Positions 27,235 to 36,921 of a DNA stretch of 64,000 nt are shown piece after piece (within the stretch, counting starts at the first letter, position 1; each line of letters starts with the position of its first letter). The translations under genes were made by a program, and so were the position numbers. A model generated the notes under the pieces. That model searched no databases and was not told where the DNA came from. It saw only the letters and a program-made list of their open reading frames with translations. Source of the stretch: Streptomyces sp. NBC_01803. GTDB lineage: Bacteria > Actinomycetota > Actinomycetes > Streptomycetales > Streptomycetaceae. Where the stretch lies: positions 2,153,001-2,217,000 of the forward strand of contig NZ_CP109073.1 in assembly GCF_035917415.1 (NCBI RefSeq). The letters run 5' to 3'.

Positions 27235-27471
27235 ATGCGGCACCTGACTTTCGCGCAGATCGCCTGCGGTTCGGCCATGGTCATCGCGCTCACCTTCGTG
27301 GCGCTGTTCCTCGCCCCGGAGGCGTCCGGTCCCGCGGTGGCGCTGATCGCGGTCGCCGCCCTGGTGCTCGGAGCCGTGACCGCGGTGGTGGTCCGGGCCC
27401 GCGGACACGCCGCCGCTCCGGTGCGCCGGCCCGCGCCCGCCACGCCCGAACGGCCCGGCGCCCGGGTCTGA
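27235..27471 (+). CDS. Small two-helix membrane protein
   Basis: 78 residues: two hydrophobic helices (FAQIACGSAMVIALTFVALFLA and GPAVALIAVAALVLGAVTAVVV) with a basic Pro/Arg-rich tail. The ATG follows AGGACGGACAGAAC. No family is recognised. It is divergent from the M6 protease and convergent with the RDD gene. Plausible gene on composition, but unsupported by homology. Confidence 0.5.
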   Translation: MRHLTFAQIACGSAMVIALTFVALFLAPEASGPAVALIAVAALVLGAVTAVVVRARGHAAAPVRRPAPATPERPGARV

Positions 27472-27493
27472 CCTCCGGCGCCGCGCGCTCGCC

Positions 27494-27542
27494 GGCTCAC
27501 GGCTCACGGCTCACGGCTCACGGCTCACGGCTCACGGCTCAC
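27494..27542. repeat. Seven tandem copies of a 7-bp unit GGCTCAC
   Basis: 49 bases of perfect 7-mers. The last copy covers the stop codon of the minus-strand RDD protein. The unit length is not a multiple of 3, so slippage changes only the 3' end and the untranslated region. Confidence 0.92.
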
Positions 27543-28153
27543 GGCACCGAGACCACCACGGTCTTCGCCGCCTTGTCGTGCAGGCACTGCCGGTAGGGCT
27601 TGTCCCGGGTGCAGAACAGGACGTTCACCAGCCAGAAGAGGAAGCCGAAGCACGGCACGATCTGCGGCAGCGAGTACACCCCGGCGCGGGTCCAGGCCGG
27701 TCCGCCGCGCGGCACCGCCCCGTCCGCGAGCATTGCGACCCGCACGCGCATGAGTATCTTGCCCACGGTCTGACCACGGGCGCTGAGCATCAGCCCCTCG
27801 TAGACGAAGTAGACCAGCAGCACGATCGTCTGCTGGGCGTACGAGCCGCCGCCGGAGTCGTTGAACTCGTAGTCGCCCATCGCCGGCCAGAGGATGAGCG
27901 TCACCGGGATGCCGACCAGGACGGCGTCGATGATCCGGGCGAGCAGGCGCCGGCCGAGCGAGGCCAGCGGCGGCATACCGGCCAGCGGATCGACGGCGCC
28001 GCCCGCGCCGCCGTAGGGATTCGCGCCGTACGGACCGGCGCCGTACGGATCCGCGGGCGGGGGCGCCTCGGGGAGCCCGGGTCCATCGGTCGGGGCGGCG
28101 GGATCGCGCTCCGGCTCACCGCCGGGGCCGGGCTGCGGCTGCTCGGTGCTCAT
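27539..28153 (-). CDS. RDD family membrane protein (small)
   Basis: 204 residues: a Pro/Gly/Tyr-rich cytoplasmic head with YGAGPYGANPYGGAGG, then the RDD domain with about four helices. The family signature is LGRRLLARIIDAVLVGIPVTLI with the Arg-Asp pair, then GQTVGKILMRVRV and the C-terminal QCLHDKAAKTVVV. RDD proteins are of unknown or ion-transport-related function. The next gene upstream on the same strand is a larger RDD protein with the same end (WHDKAAHTFV), so the pair is a duplication. Confidence 0.85.
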   Translation of the reverse strand: MSTEQPQPGPGGEPERDPAAPTDGPGLPEAPPPADPYGAGPYGANPYGGAGGAVDPLAGMPPLASLGRRLLARIIDAVLVGIPVTLILWPAMGDYEFNDSGGGSYAQQTIVLLVYFVYEGLMLSARGQTVGKILMRVRVAMLADGAVPRGGPAWTRAGVYSLPQIVPCFGFLFWLVNVLFCTRDKPYRQCLHDKAAKTVVVSVP

Positions 28154-28230
28154 GCCCGCCAGTCCAACCCGGATCGGGCCGCCCCGCATCCCGGCGGGGG
28201 ACGGCCGGGGTACAAGTGCGGCCGAGCGGG

Positions 28231-29988
28231 TCAGTCGGGCCGCTTGGCGCCCGCGACGAAGGTGTGGGCCGCCTTGTCGTGCCACGCCTGCCGCCAGGGC
28301 CGGTCGCGCACGCCCATCAGCAGACTGACGACGCCCACGACCAGCAGCGAGAGCAGGCTGTACACCAGCCACCGCAGCGTCGCCGCGCCGAACGCCGGCT
28401 TCTCCTGGCTCGCCACGTCCAGGACGCGGAGCCTGAACATCGCCTTGCCCAGGGTGCGGCCCCAGAACGCGGTCGGCAGCGCTTCGAGCAGGAGCCCCGC
28501 GCCGAGGAACACGCCGAGGACCAGGGCGAGATAGCCGCCTGTGGTGCCGTCGATGAGCCAGATCGTCTCGGTGACGCCGGCCCGCTCGGCCGCGTCGATC
28601 TGCTCGTCGATGTGGTCCTGGGCCTGCCCGACCAGCGGCAGCGCGACCGCGACGGCGGCGCCGAGGGGCAGCAGGCTGTCGACGATACGGGCCATCAGCC
28701 GCCGCCCGAGCCCGGCCGGATACGCCTGCCCGGGGTCGGCGAACGCGCCGATCATGGTGAGGGGAGCGCCCTGATGGGACTGGAGGAAGGGCGACTGGGG
28801 TGCCTGCGGGGCCTGCTGCTGCGGATAGCCATAGCCGCCGGGGGCCGGCCCGGCCTGCGGCTGCGGCTGCGGCTGTGCCTGGACCGGCTGCTGGGGCGGA
28901 TACCCGTACCCCGGCGCGGGCTGCCCCGGCGCCGGCTGCGGCACGGGGGCGGGCTGCGGCGGAAGCGCCTGCGGGGCGGAAGCCTGGGGCGCCACGGCCT
29001 GCGGAGGCTGGGCCTGCTGAGGCACGGACCGCGGCTGCTGGGCCTGGACGGGAGCCGACGGCTGCGGAGGCGCCTGGACCGGCACCCCGGGCGGCGGACC
29101 GGCCTGCTGCGGAGGGCTGACCTGCTGCTGGGGCGGGGCGGCCTGCGGCTGCTGGGCCTGGACGGGAGCCGACGGCTGCGGAGGCGCCTGGACCGGCACC
29201 CCGGGCGGCGGACCGGCCTGCTGCGGAGGGCTGACCTGCTGCTGGGGCGGGGCGGCCTGCGGCTGCTGGGCCAGCTCCCGCACCTGACGCTCCCAGGAGC
29301 CCCCCTCGGGCAGGCGCAGGGCCGCGGTCTGCTCCTGGGCGTCGGGCTGCGCCGCCCGCGACTCCGGCCGCTTCGGCGGCTGCCGCGAGCCCTCGACCGG
29401 CGTGCGGCGGAACTGCCCGCGCGGATCCACCCGGCCCGCGCCCGCGACCGGCGACGTGCTGACGTCCTCGTCGGAACCCCAGGTGACGCGCTGGTCCGCG
29501 CCGAACCCGGACTGCTGGCCGACGTCCACCCGCCAGGCGCCGCCCTGCTCCTGCCGCTCCTGCCGCTCCTGCCGCTCCTGCCGCGCGGGCGTCACGTCGC
29601 CGCGCCCGCGCCGCTCCGGCAGCGCGTCGCCGCCGCCCGAGGCGGGCGCGGACGCGGGGAGCTCGGCCGGCCCGGCGGCCGGGGGCTTGGTCGCGGCGGC
29701 GCCCTCCCCCGGAGTCCGTCCCGGGGGCGGGGCCTCGTCGAAGAAGAAGGGCTGCGTCTCCTCGCGGGCGGCCGGGACCGCCGGCGCCGGCTGCGGGGCC
29801 GCCGCGCCGGAGGGCGGCGTGGGCACCGGCTCGCCCTCCTTCGGCTCGGGTCGGCTGCTGCCCGGCACCCAGGCAGCACCGTTCCAGTACCGGATGTAGC
29901 CGGGGATGGAGGGGTCCGGATACCAGTTGGGCCCCGGGCCGCCGCCTGCGCTACCTGTGGGCGGGGAGCCTGCGGGTGGGGAGCTCAT
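28231..29988 (-). CDS. RDD family membrane protein with DUF2510 head and long Gln/Pro linker
   Basis: 585 residues. An N-terminal DUF2510 motif (WYPDPSIPGYIRYWNGAAW, about residues 22-40) is followed by about 380 residues of Pro/Gln/Ala-rich disordered linker, then an RDD domain (LGRRLMARIVDSLLPLGAAV, WGRTLGKAMFRLRVLDV, AWHDKAAHTFVAG). The linker holds a perfect 38-residue duplication and QER repeats. DUF2510 is often in proteins with membrane or secretion links; the function is unknown. The ATG at 29988 gives MSSPPAGSPPTG. Upstream in-frame codons are not homologous. Confidence 0.82.
   Translation of the reverse strand: MSSPPAGSPPTGSAGGGPGPNWYPDPSIPGYIRYWNGAAWVPGSSRPEPKEGEPVPTPPSGAAAPQPAPAVPAAREETQPFFFDEAPPPGRTPGEGAAATKPPAAGPAELPASAPASGGGDALPERRGRGDVTPARQERQERQERQEQGGAWRVDVGQQSGFGADQRVTWGSDEDVSTSPVAGAGRVDPRGQFRRTPVEGSRQPPKRPESRAAQPDAQEQTAALRLPEGGSWERQVRELAQQPQAAPPQQQVSPPQQAGPPPGVPVQAPPQPSAPVQAQQPQAAPPQQQVSPPQQAGPPPGVPVQAPPQPSAPVQAQQPRSVPQQAQPPQAVAPQASAPQALPPQPAPVPQPAPGQPAPGYGYPPQQPVQAQPQPQPQAGPAPGGYGYPQQQAPQAPQSPFLQSHQGAPLTMIGAFADPGQAYPAGLGRRLMARIVDSLLPLGAAVAVALPLVGQAQDHIDEQIDAAERAGVTETIWLIDGTTGGYLALVLGVFLGAGLLLEALPTAFWGRTLGKAMFRLRVLDVASQEKPAFGAATLRWLVYSLLSLLVVGVVSLLMGVRDRPWRQAWHDKAAHTFVAGAKRPD
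29031..29271 (-). repeat. Perfect 114-bp tandem duplication plus partial third copy
   Basis: Copy 1 (29031-29144) and copy 2 (29145-29258) look identical base for base, followed by the first 13 bases of a third copy. 114 is a multiple of 3, so the linker of the RDD protein gains 38 residues in frame. Identity at synonymous positions suggests a recent event. Confidence 0.9.
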
Positions 29989-30091
29989 GCGGATCCGAAT
30001 CTCCTCGTCCGTGCCGTGCTGGATCAGTCTCCGGGGTATGCATGGTAGTCGCCGGACGGCACCCGCTGCCCCGATCCTTTCGAGAGGGACC

Positions 30092-30643
30092 TTAGCCAAC
30101 TCCCGCCCCGGCGTGAGAGCCCCCCGGGGTGATCCGGGTGAGATCCAGGCGCCAGTCGTGGCACCGTATCGGATGGCCCTTCGGGTACTCGAAGTCGACG
30201 GCGCCCAGCAGGGTGAAGCCGGCCTTGCGGCAGATCGCGTTCGACGCCGGATTCCCCAGCGAGGGGAAGGCGTGCAGATACCGGTGCTTGCGCTCGGCCG
30301 CCGCCGCCTCGGCCGTCGCCACGGCGGCGGCCGAGGCTATGCCCCGCCCCTGGAACTCCGGCAGCACGCTCCAGCCCGTCTCGTAGACCGCCTCGCCCGC
30401 CCGCTCCGTCTCCCAGAACCCGATGACGCCCGCGGGCACTCGCTCCGGCAGCGACAGCAGGCTGAACATCCGGCCCTTCCCCGTCGCCGGGAGCGCCACA
30501 TACCGCCGGTGCCGGTCCAGCAGCTTGGCCTCCGGCTCGGGGCCGCCCAAATGGGCCATCATCTCCGGCGCGTTCTGCCGCCGGAGCAGCTCGAAGTCGT
30601 CCTCGCTCCACGGCACCAGGGCCACCGGCCGTTCCCGCGTCAT
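30092..30643 (-). CDS. GNAT family N-acetyltransferase
   Basis: 183 residues of the RimJ/RimL-like GNAT fold: LVPWSEDDFELLRRQNAPEMM, the acetyl-CoA loop WSVLPEFQGRGIASAAAVA, then NPASNAICRKAGFTLLGAVDFEYP. It probably acetylates a small molecule or protein N-terminus; the substrate is unknown. The ATG at 30643 (MTRERPVALVPW) fits the family. Divergent from ssgG and in tandem with the RDD genes, without clear operon linkage. Confidence 0.85.
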   Translation of the reverse strand: MTRERPVALVPWSEDDFELLRRQNAPEMMAHLGGPEPEAKLLDRHRRYVALPATGKGRMFSLLSLPERVPAGVIGFWETERAGEAVYETGWSVLPEFQGRGIASAAAVATAEAAAAERKHRYLHAFPSLGNPASNAICRKAGFTLLGAVDFEYPKGHPIRCHDWRLDLTRITPGGSHAGAGVG

Positions 30644-30804
30644 GCTGCCGACCGTACAACCCGGCACTGACAACGGCCGCCGGGGAGACCGCCCGGGAAG
30701 GAAGCACCGGGAAAAACGTGGGAAGTGGCGTAATAACCGGCCGCCCCTCCCCTCTCTTTCCCCGCAGCCGCCCACCCCGCAGGAGAGAAGAAGAGGCCAC
30801 GCGC

Positions 30805-31227
30805 ATGCACACCATCATCGAACGGGAGCTCGACCTCCAGCTCGTGCTCTCGCCCGAGCGCAGCGTCACCGTCCCCGCTCTGCTGCGCTACCGCTCGGAC
30901 GATCCGTTCGCCGTGCACGTCACCTTCCACCTCGGCTCGGAGGCGCCCGTGCGGTGGACCTTCGCCCGTGACCTGCTGGTGGAGGGGCTCTTCCGCCCCT
31001 CGGGACAGGGCGACGTCCTGCTGTGGCCGGCCCGGGCCGAGGGCCGGGACGTCGTCTGGCTCTCACTGCGCTCGCCGGACGGCGACGCCCTGCTGCGCGC
31101 CCCGGCCGCCGCGCTGTCGGCCTGGCTGGAGCGCACCATGCGGCTGGTGCCGCCGGGCGCCGAGACCGAGCAGATCGACATGGACGAGGCGCTGCGCGCC
31201 CTGCTCACCGCCTCCCCCGCCGAGGGC

Positions 31228-31248
<21 letters not shown>
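30805..31248 (+). CDS. ssgG: SsgA-like sporulation/cell division regulator (probably SsgG)
   Basis: 147-residue SALP, a family found only in morphologically complex actinomycetes that controls septum placement and peptidoglycan maintenance during sporulation. Visible features: LVLSPERSVTVPALLRYRSDDPFAVHVTFH, then VRWTFARDLLVEGLFRPSGQGDV and WLSLRSPDGDALLRAPA. Assignment as SsgG rests on its neighbourhood (secreted protease, RDD genes, Lrp-hppD), as I recall for S. coelicolor; another SsgA paralog is possible. AGGAGAG precedes the ATG. Its end overlaps the convergent Lrp gene by 21 bases. Confidence 0.85.
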
Positions 31249-32964
<1,716 letters not shown>

Positions 32965-32982
32965 GAACACCACCCCCCACAG

Positions 32983-33013
32983 CCGCCCCCGCGACCTGCA
33001 CACGCGGGGGCGG
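32983..33013 (+). terminator. Rho-independent-type terminator of hppD
   Basis: A perfect 11-bp stem (CCGCCCCCGCG and its complement) with a 9-base loop starts 19 bases after the hppD stop. It is followed by TTCCC. Confidence 0.75.
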
Positions 33014-33053
33014 TTCCCTGCCCGGAGCTCGTGGCGGCCCGTGGCCGGCCCGT

Positions 33054-33107
33054 CGCGGAGCACGGCGGAGCACGGCGGAGCACGGCGGAGCACGGCGGAG
33101 CACGGCG
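33054..33107. repeat. Tandem array of 10-bp units CACGGCGGAG
   Basis: Four perfect units at 33061-33100 with partial units on both sides. It lies between the hppD terminator and the stop of the Lon-domain protein (33114), in intergenic DNA. The unit is not a multiple of 3 and is not coding. Confidence 0.88.
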
Positions 33108-33113
33108 AGACCG

Positions 33114-33944
33114 TCAGCAGGAGGGCACGGACTCCCCGGCGTTCAGCGCCCGCAGGCTGTCCACCGCGTCCCGCAGCGTGGTGACGGGGACCAGCCGCAG
33201 CCCCTCCGGCAGGTTGGCGCTCGCGTCCGAGCACTCGTCGCGCGGCACCAGGAAGACGGTGGCGCCGTCGCGTCCGGCGCCTTGGGTCTTGAGCGGCACG
33301 CCGCCGACGGCCCCGACGGTCCCGTCCGCGTCGATGGTCCCGGTGCCGGCCACCACCCGGCCGCCGGTGAGGTCGCCGCCCTCGCCGTCACCGTCCAACA
33401 GCTCCACGATGCCCAGCGACAGCAGCAGTCCGGCGCTCGGCCCGCCCACCTCGCCGAGGTCGAGCTCCACCGTCACGTCGTCCGCGTCCAGGCCGAGATA
33501 GGACAGGGCGGCGGCCACCGCCGTGTCCTGCGACTCGCGCATCTGGGCCTGGTTGTGCTCCCTGATCTCCTCCGTGTCGTCGCCCACCGGGTAGACCGCG
33601 TCGCGCGGCATGATCGCTTCGTCGTCAGCGAGGTAGCCGCTGACGACGTCCGCCATCCGTACGGTCGCGTCCGGCGAGGTGGCGGTGATCGTGGTGATCC
33701 GCAGTTCGCCCGCCGGGTCGCGGACCGGCGCGCCGGAGATGGTGATGACCGGAACACCCTCGTGCTCGCCGAGCACGTCAGCGGTGAGGCCGGGGTGGGT
33801 CACCGAGAACGGCAGCGGTACGAGGGCCGCCACCGTGAGCAGGGCGGCGACCGGCGCCGCGCACAGGGCGAGCAGCAGCGGCCTGCGGCGGTCGGGCGGC
33901 GACGGCGGGGCGGGCGCCTTGGTTTCGGTGGGGGCGGCGGGCAT
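33114..33944 (-). CDS. Lon-like (S16) membrane-anchored protease, PDZ/Lon type
   Basis: 276 residues. One N-terminal transmembrane helix (PLLLALCAAPVAALLTVAALVPL) places the domain outside the cell. The C-terminal S16 Lon-type protease domain shows Ser in DLGEVGGPSAGLLLSLG and Lys in GAVGGVPLKTQGA, the Ser-Lys dyad. The middle region is short, so the PDZ domain of the longer homologs is reduced or diverged. The homologs are extracytoplasmic peptidases of unknown substrate. The ATG at 33944 (MPAAPTETKAP) is the start. Confidence 0.82.
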   Translation of the reverse strand: MPAAPTETKAPAPPSPPDRRRPLLLALCAAPVAALLTVAALVPLPFSVTHPGLTADVLGEHEGVPVITISGAPVRDPAGELRITTITATSPDATVRMADVVSGYLADDEAIMPRDAVYPVGDDTEEIREHNQAQMRESQDTAVAAALSYLGLDADDVTVELDLGEVGGPSAGLLLSLGIVELLDGDGEGGDLTGGRVVAGTGTIDADGTVGAVGGVPLKTQGAGRDGATVFLVPRDECSDASANLPEGLRLVPVTTLRDAVDSLRALNAGESVPSC

Positions 33945-33954
33945 GGCAGCGAAT

Positions 33955-34599
33955 CTAACGCAGGACCGCCGCCACCTCCTGAGCGGCCCGGACCACGCGG
34001 GGCCCGACCTCGGGCGGCACGGCCTCGCTGAGCATGACGACGCCGACGCTGCCCTCAATGCCGCACTCGCGCGGCAGCGGGGCCGCGGCGCCGCTCGCGC
34101 CCGCCTCCAACTCCCCGTGCGTGAGCACGAAACCGTCCTCGTCGATGATGTCCTTGCTGCGCCCGGTGAGGATCGCCCGGCCCGCCGCGCCCCGGTCCAG
34201 CGGGTGCCGGAAGCCGGTGCGGTAGGCCACGTGGTAGTCGGTCCAGCTCGGCTCCACCACGGCCACGGCCAGCGCGTCCGTGCCGTCCACGACGGTGAGG
34301 TGGGCGGTGGCGCCCACGTCCTCGGCGAGGGAGCGCAGCGCGGGCAGCGCGGCCTCCCGCACCAGGGGGTGGACCTGCCGGCCGAGGCCGAGGACGCCCA
34401 CCCCGACGCGGGCCCTGCCCCCGGCGTCACGGCGCACCAGGGAGTGTTGCTCCAGGGTGGCGAGGAGACGGTAGACGACGGTCCGGTTGACGCCGAGCTG
34501 TTTGGACAGCTCGGTCACGGTCAGCCCGTGGTCGGTCTCGGCGAGCAGTTTGAGGACACGCAGCCCTCTGTCGAGCGTCTGGGAGGTCTCCGCTGTCAC
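33955..34599 (-). CDS. IclR family transcriptional regulator
   Basis: 214 residues: HTH (LDRGLRVLKLLAETDHGLTVTELSKQLGVNRTVVYRLLATL) and a shortened effector domain (ALRSLAEDVGATAHLTVVDG, GFRHPLDRGAAGRAILTGR). The effector domain is about 20 residues shorter than usual. GTG 34599 has AAGGAGGGGG upstream and gives the normal start VTAETSQTLDRGL. It is 10 bases before the Lon-like gene on the same strand, so co-transcription is likely. The target is unknown. Confidence 0.88.
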   Translation of the reverse strand: MTAETSQTLDRGLRVLKLLAETDHGLTVTELSKQLGVNRTVVYRLLATLEQHSLVRRDAGGRARVGVGVLGLGRQVHPLVREAALPALRSLAEDVGATAHLTVVDGTDALAVAVVEPSWTDYHVAYRTGFRHPLDRGAAGRAILTGRSKDIIDEDGFVLTHGELEAGASGAAAPLPRECGIEGSVGVVMLSEAVPPEVGPRVVRAAQEVAAVLR

Positions 34600-34782
34600 G
34601 CCCCCTCCTTGTTCACTTGCCCGCCCGCCGGGCGAAGGCGCGGCTTCTCGGTCATCCTCGGTCGCCGGGCGTACGGTGACCGGAAACTTATCCATCGTCA
34701 CCGGTCAGCGGAAGAGCCTGTCCAGAATCCGAGCAATTGACGGTCGATTCCGATCATTATGCGGCATGGAATCCGCTTCGGA

Positions 34783-36594
34783 TCACCGCATTCGGGTGGC
34801 CCACTCCCGCACCTTCAGGACGCGCTGCCGCAGCTGCCCCGCCGTGGCCTCGGCCGTGGGCGGGCCACCGCAGGCGCGGCGCAGCTCGGTGTGGATCACG
34901 CCGTGCGGCTTGCCCGACTGGTGGGAGTAGGCGCCGACCAGCGAGTTCAGCTCGCGGCGCAGCTCCATCATCTCCTTGTGGCTGAGCACCGGCCGCCGCT
35001 CGGCGGGGAGCTCGATCAGGTCGGCCTCCTCGTCCGGCTTCCGGCGACTGTGCGCGATCTGCCGCTGCTGCCGCTTGTGCAGCAGGACGCGGACCTGCTC
35101 GGGTTCGAGCAGCCCCGGGATGCCGAGGTAGTCCTGCTCCTCCTCGCTCCCCGGACGCGCCTGCATGCCGAACTCGGCGCCGTCGTACATCACCCGGTCG
35201 AAGACGGCCTCGGACTCCAGCGCCTCGAAGGGGAGCTGGTCCTGCTCCCCGTCCGGCTCGTCCCGCTGCCGCTCGGCCTCCTTGAGCAGATCGGCCTCGG
35301 GGTCGTACGGGTCCTCGTCGCCGGCCTTCTTCGGCTTGTCCAGCACGTGATCGCGTTCGAGCTCCAGCTCATGGGCGAAGCCGAGCAGCGACGGGATGGT
35401 GGGCAGGAAGACGGACGCGGTCTCGCCGCGCCGCCGCGAACGCACGAAACGGCCCACGGCCTGGGCGAAGAACAGCGGCGTGGCGATCGTGGTCGCGTAG
35501 ACCCCCACCGCGAGCCGGGGCACGTCGACGCCCTCGGAGACCATCCGGACCGCGACCAGCCAGCGGCCGGCCGAGGTCCTGAAGTCGTCGATGCGCCCCG
35601 AGGCGCCGCCGTCGTCGGAGAGCACCACGGTGGCGGGCTCGCCGGTGATCTCCCGGATCAGCTTGGCGTAGGCGCGGGCGGCGTCCTGGTCGCTGGCGAT
35701 CACCAGGCCACCCGCGTCGGCCACGGATCTGCGCACCTCGGTCAGCCGCCGGTCGGCGGCGCGCAGCACGGCGGGCATCCACTCACCCTTGGGGTCCAGG
35801 GCGGTCCGCCACGCCTGCGAGGTGGCGTCCTTGGTCATCGGCTCCCCGAGCCGCGCGGCCACCTCGTCCCCGGCCTTGGTGCGCCAGCGCATGCTGCCGC
35901 TGTAGGAGAGGAAGATGACGGGCCGCACGACGCCGTCGGCCAGCGCGTTGCCGTACCCGTAGGTGTAGTCCGCGACGGAACGGCGGATGCCGTCGTTCCC
36001 CTCCGCGTAGGCGACGAACGGGATGGGATGGGTGTCGGAGCGGAACGGCGTCCCGGTCAGCGCCAGCCGCCGCGCGGCCGGCTCGAACGCCTCCAGGCAC
36101 GCCTCGCCCCACGAGCGGGAGTCCCCGGCGTGGTGGATCTCGTCCAGGATCACCAGCGTCTTGCGCTGCTCGCAGCGGTTGCGGTGCAGCATCGGCCGGA
36201 CGCCGACGCCCGCGTAGGTGACGGCCACGCCGTGGTAGTCGCGGCCGACGGGCCCCGCGCTGTAGTCCGGATCGAGCCTGATCCCTATCCGCGCGGCGGC
36301 GTCCGCCCACTGCGTCTTGAGGTGCTCGGTCGGCGCGACGACGGTGATCTGCCGCACGATGTGGTGGTGCAACAGCCAGGAGGCGAGGGTGAGCGCGAAG
36401 GTGGTCTTACCGGCGCCCGGTGTGGCCACCGCGAGGAAGTCCCGTGGCTGCGCGGCGAGATAGGCGTCCATCGCCCCCTGTTGCCAGGCCCGCAGCTTGC
36501 TCGCCGTCCCCCAGGGGGCGCGGCCGGGGAAGGCGGGCGAGAGGTGGTGCGACGACGGGGACGGAGAGGCGGAAGGCGAGGCGGTGGTACTCAC
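34783..36594 (-). CDS. DEAD/DEAH-box (type III restriction-like) helicase
   Basis: 603 residues. Helicase motifs: Walker A VATPGAGKTTFALTLA, TVVAPTEHLKTQW, the DEIH box VILDEIHHAGDSRSWGE, LALTGTPFRSD, and motif VI AVGRFVRSRRRGETASVF. The C-terminal 180 residues are charged and family specific (KRQQRQIAHSRRKPDEEADLIELPAERRPVLSHKEMMELRRELN). It is a widely conserved actinobacterial superfamily 2 helicase, probably in DNA repair. GTG 36594 with GGAG upstream (VSTTASPSASPSP) is the start. Nothing links it to a restriction system here. Confidence 0.87.
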   Translation of the reverse strand: MSTTASPSASPSPSSHHLSPAFPGRAPWGTASKLRAWQQGAMDAYLAAQPRDFLAVATPGAGKTTFALTLASWLLHHHIVRQITVVAPTEHLKTQWADAAARIGIRLDPDYSAGPVGRDYHGVAVTYAGVGVRPMLHRNRCEQRKTLVILDEIHHAGDSRSWGEACLEAFEPAARRLALTGTPFRSDTHPIPFVAYAEGNDGIRRSVADYTYGYGNALADGVVRPVIFLSYSGSMRWRTKAGDEVAARLGEPMTKDATSQAWRTALDPKGEWMPAVLRAADRRLTEVRRSVADAGGLVIASDQDAARAYAKLIREITGEPATVVLSDDGGASGRIDDFRTSAGRWLVAVRMVSEGVDVPRLAVGVYATTIATPLFFAQAVGRFVRSRRRGETASVFLPTIPSLLGFAHELELERDHVLDKPKKAGDEDPYDPEADLLKEAERQRDEPDGEQDQLPFEALESEAVFDRVMYDGAEFGMQARPGSEEEQDYLGIPGLLEPEQVRVLLHKRQQRQIAHSRRKPDEEADLIELPAERRPVLSHKEMMELRRELNSLVGAYSHQSGKPHGVIHTELRRACGGPPTAEATAGQLRQRVLKVREWATRMR

Positions 36595-36677
36595 GATCTC
36601 CGGGCGGGGTGGACGACGACGGACGGAACAACGACCGCCGCCAGCGTATCCCCCGCCACCGGACCGGGAGACGCGGC

Positions 36678-36845
36678 TCAGGTCACACCGTCCCGGAGGG
36701 AACGCGACACCCGCGCGATGAGCGGCACCTCCTCCGTCTCGCCCGCCGCGACATCGATCACCGGGCCGTGGGCGGCGTCCTGGCGCGATGGCGCGCGTGT
36801 GCCGCCCCTCTTCCGCCGCGACGCCCCTGGCGAGCTTCCCGGATC
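36678..36845 (-). pseudogene. Possible coding remnant without a start codon
   Basis: 56 open codons on the minus strand between an in-frame stop and TGA at 36678. The second half reads like protein (GPVIDVAAGETEEVPLIA, then RVSRSLRDGVT) rather than GC noise, but there is no ATG, GTG or TTG at a usable place. The rest of the gap 36595-36921 shows nothing else. It may be a gene remnant or a chance open frame; no family is recognised. Confidence 0.25.
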
Positions 36846-36921
36846 TCATCGGGCGACCGAGGATCCATAGCCGTACCGAAACAGCACGACAGCCGGGACC
36901 GGACCCGCACCAGTACCACGT

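Noticed and set aside
33054..33107. Could the short repeats be CRISPR?
   Set aside because: Units are contiguous with no spacers and are too short (10 bp). The same holds for the arrays at 27494 and 5471.
34759..36870. Long plus-strand frame opposite the DEAH helicase
   Set aside because: The helicase on the other strand has every motif in order; the plus-strand frame is compositionally a shadow.
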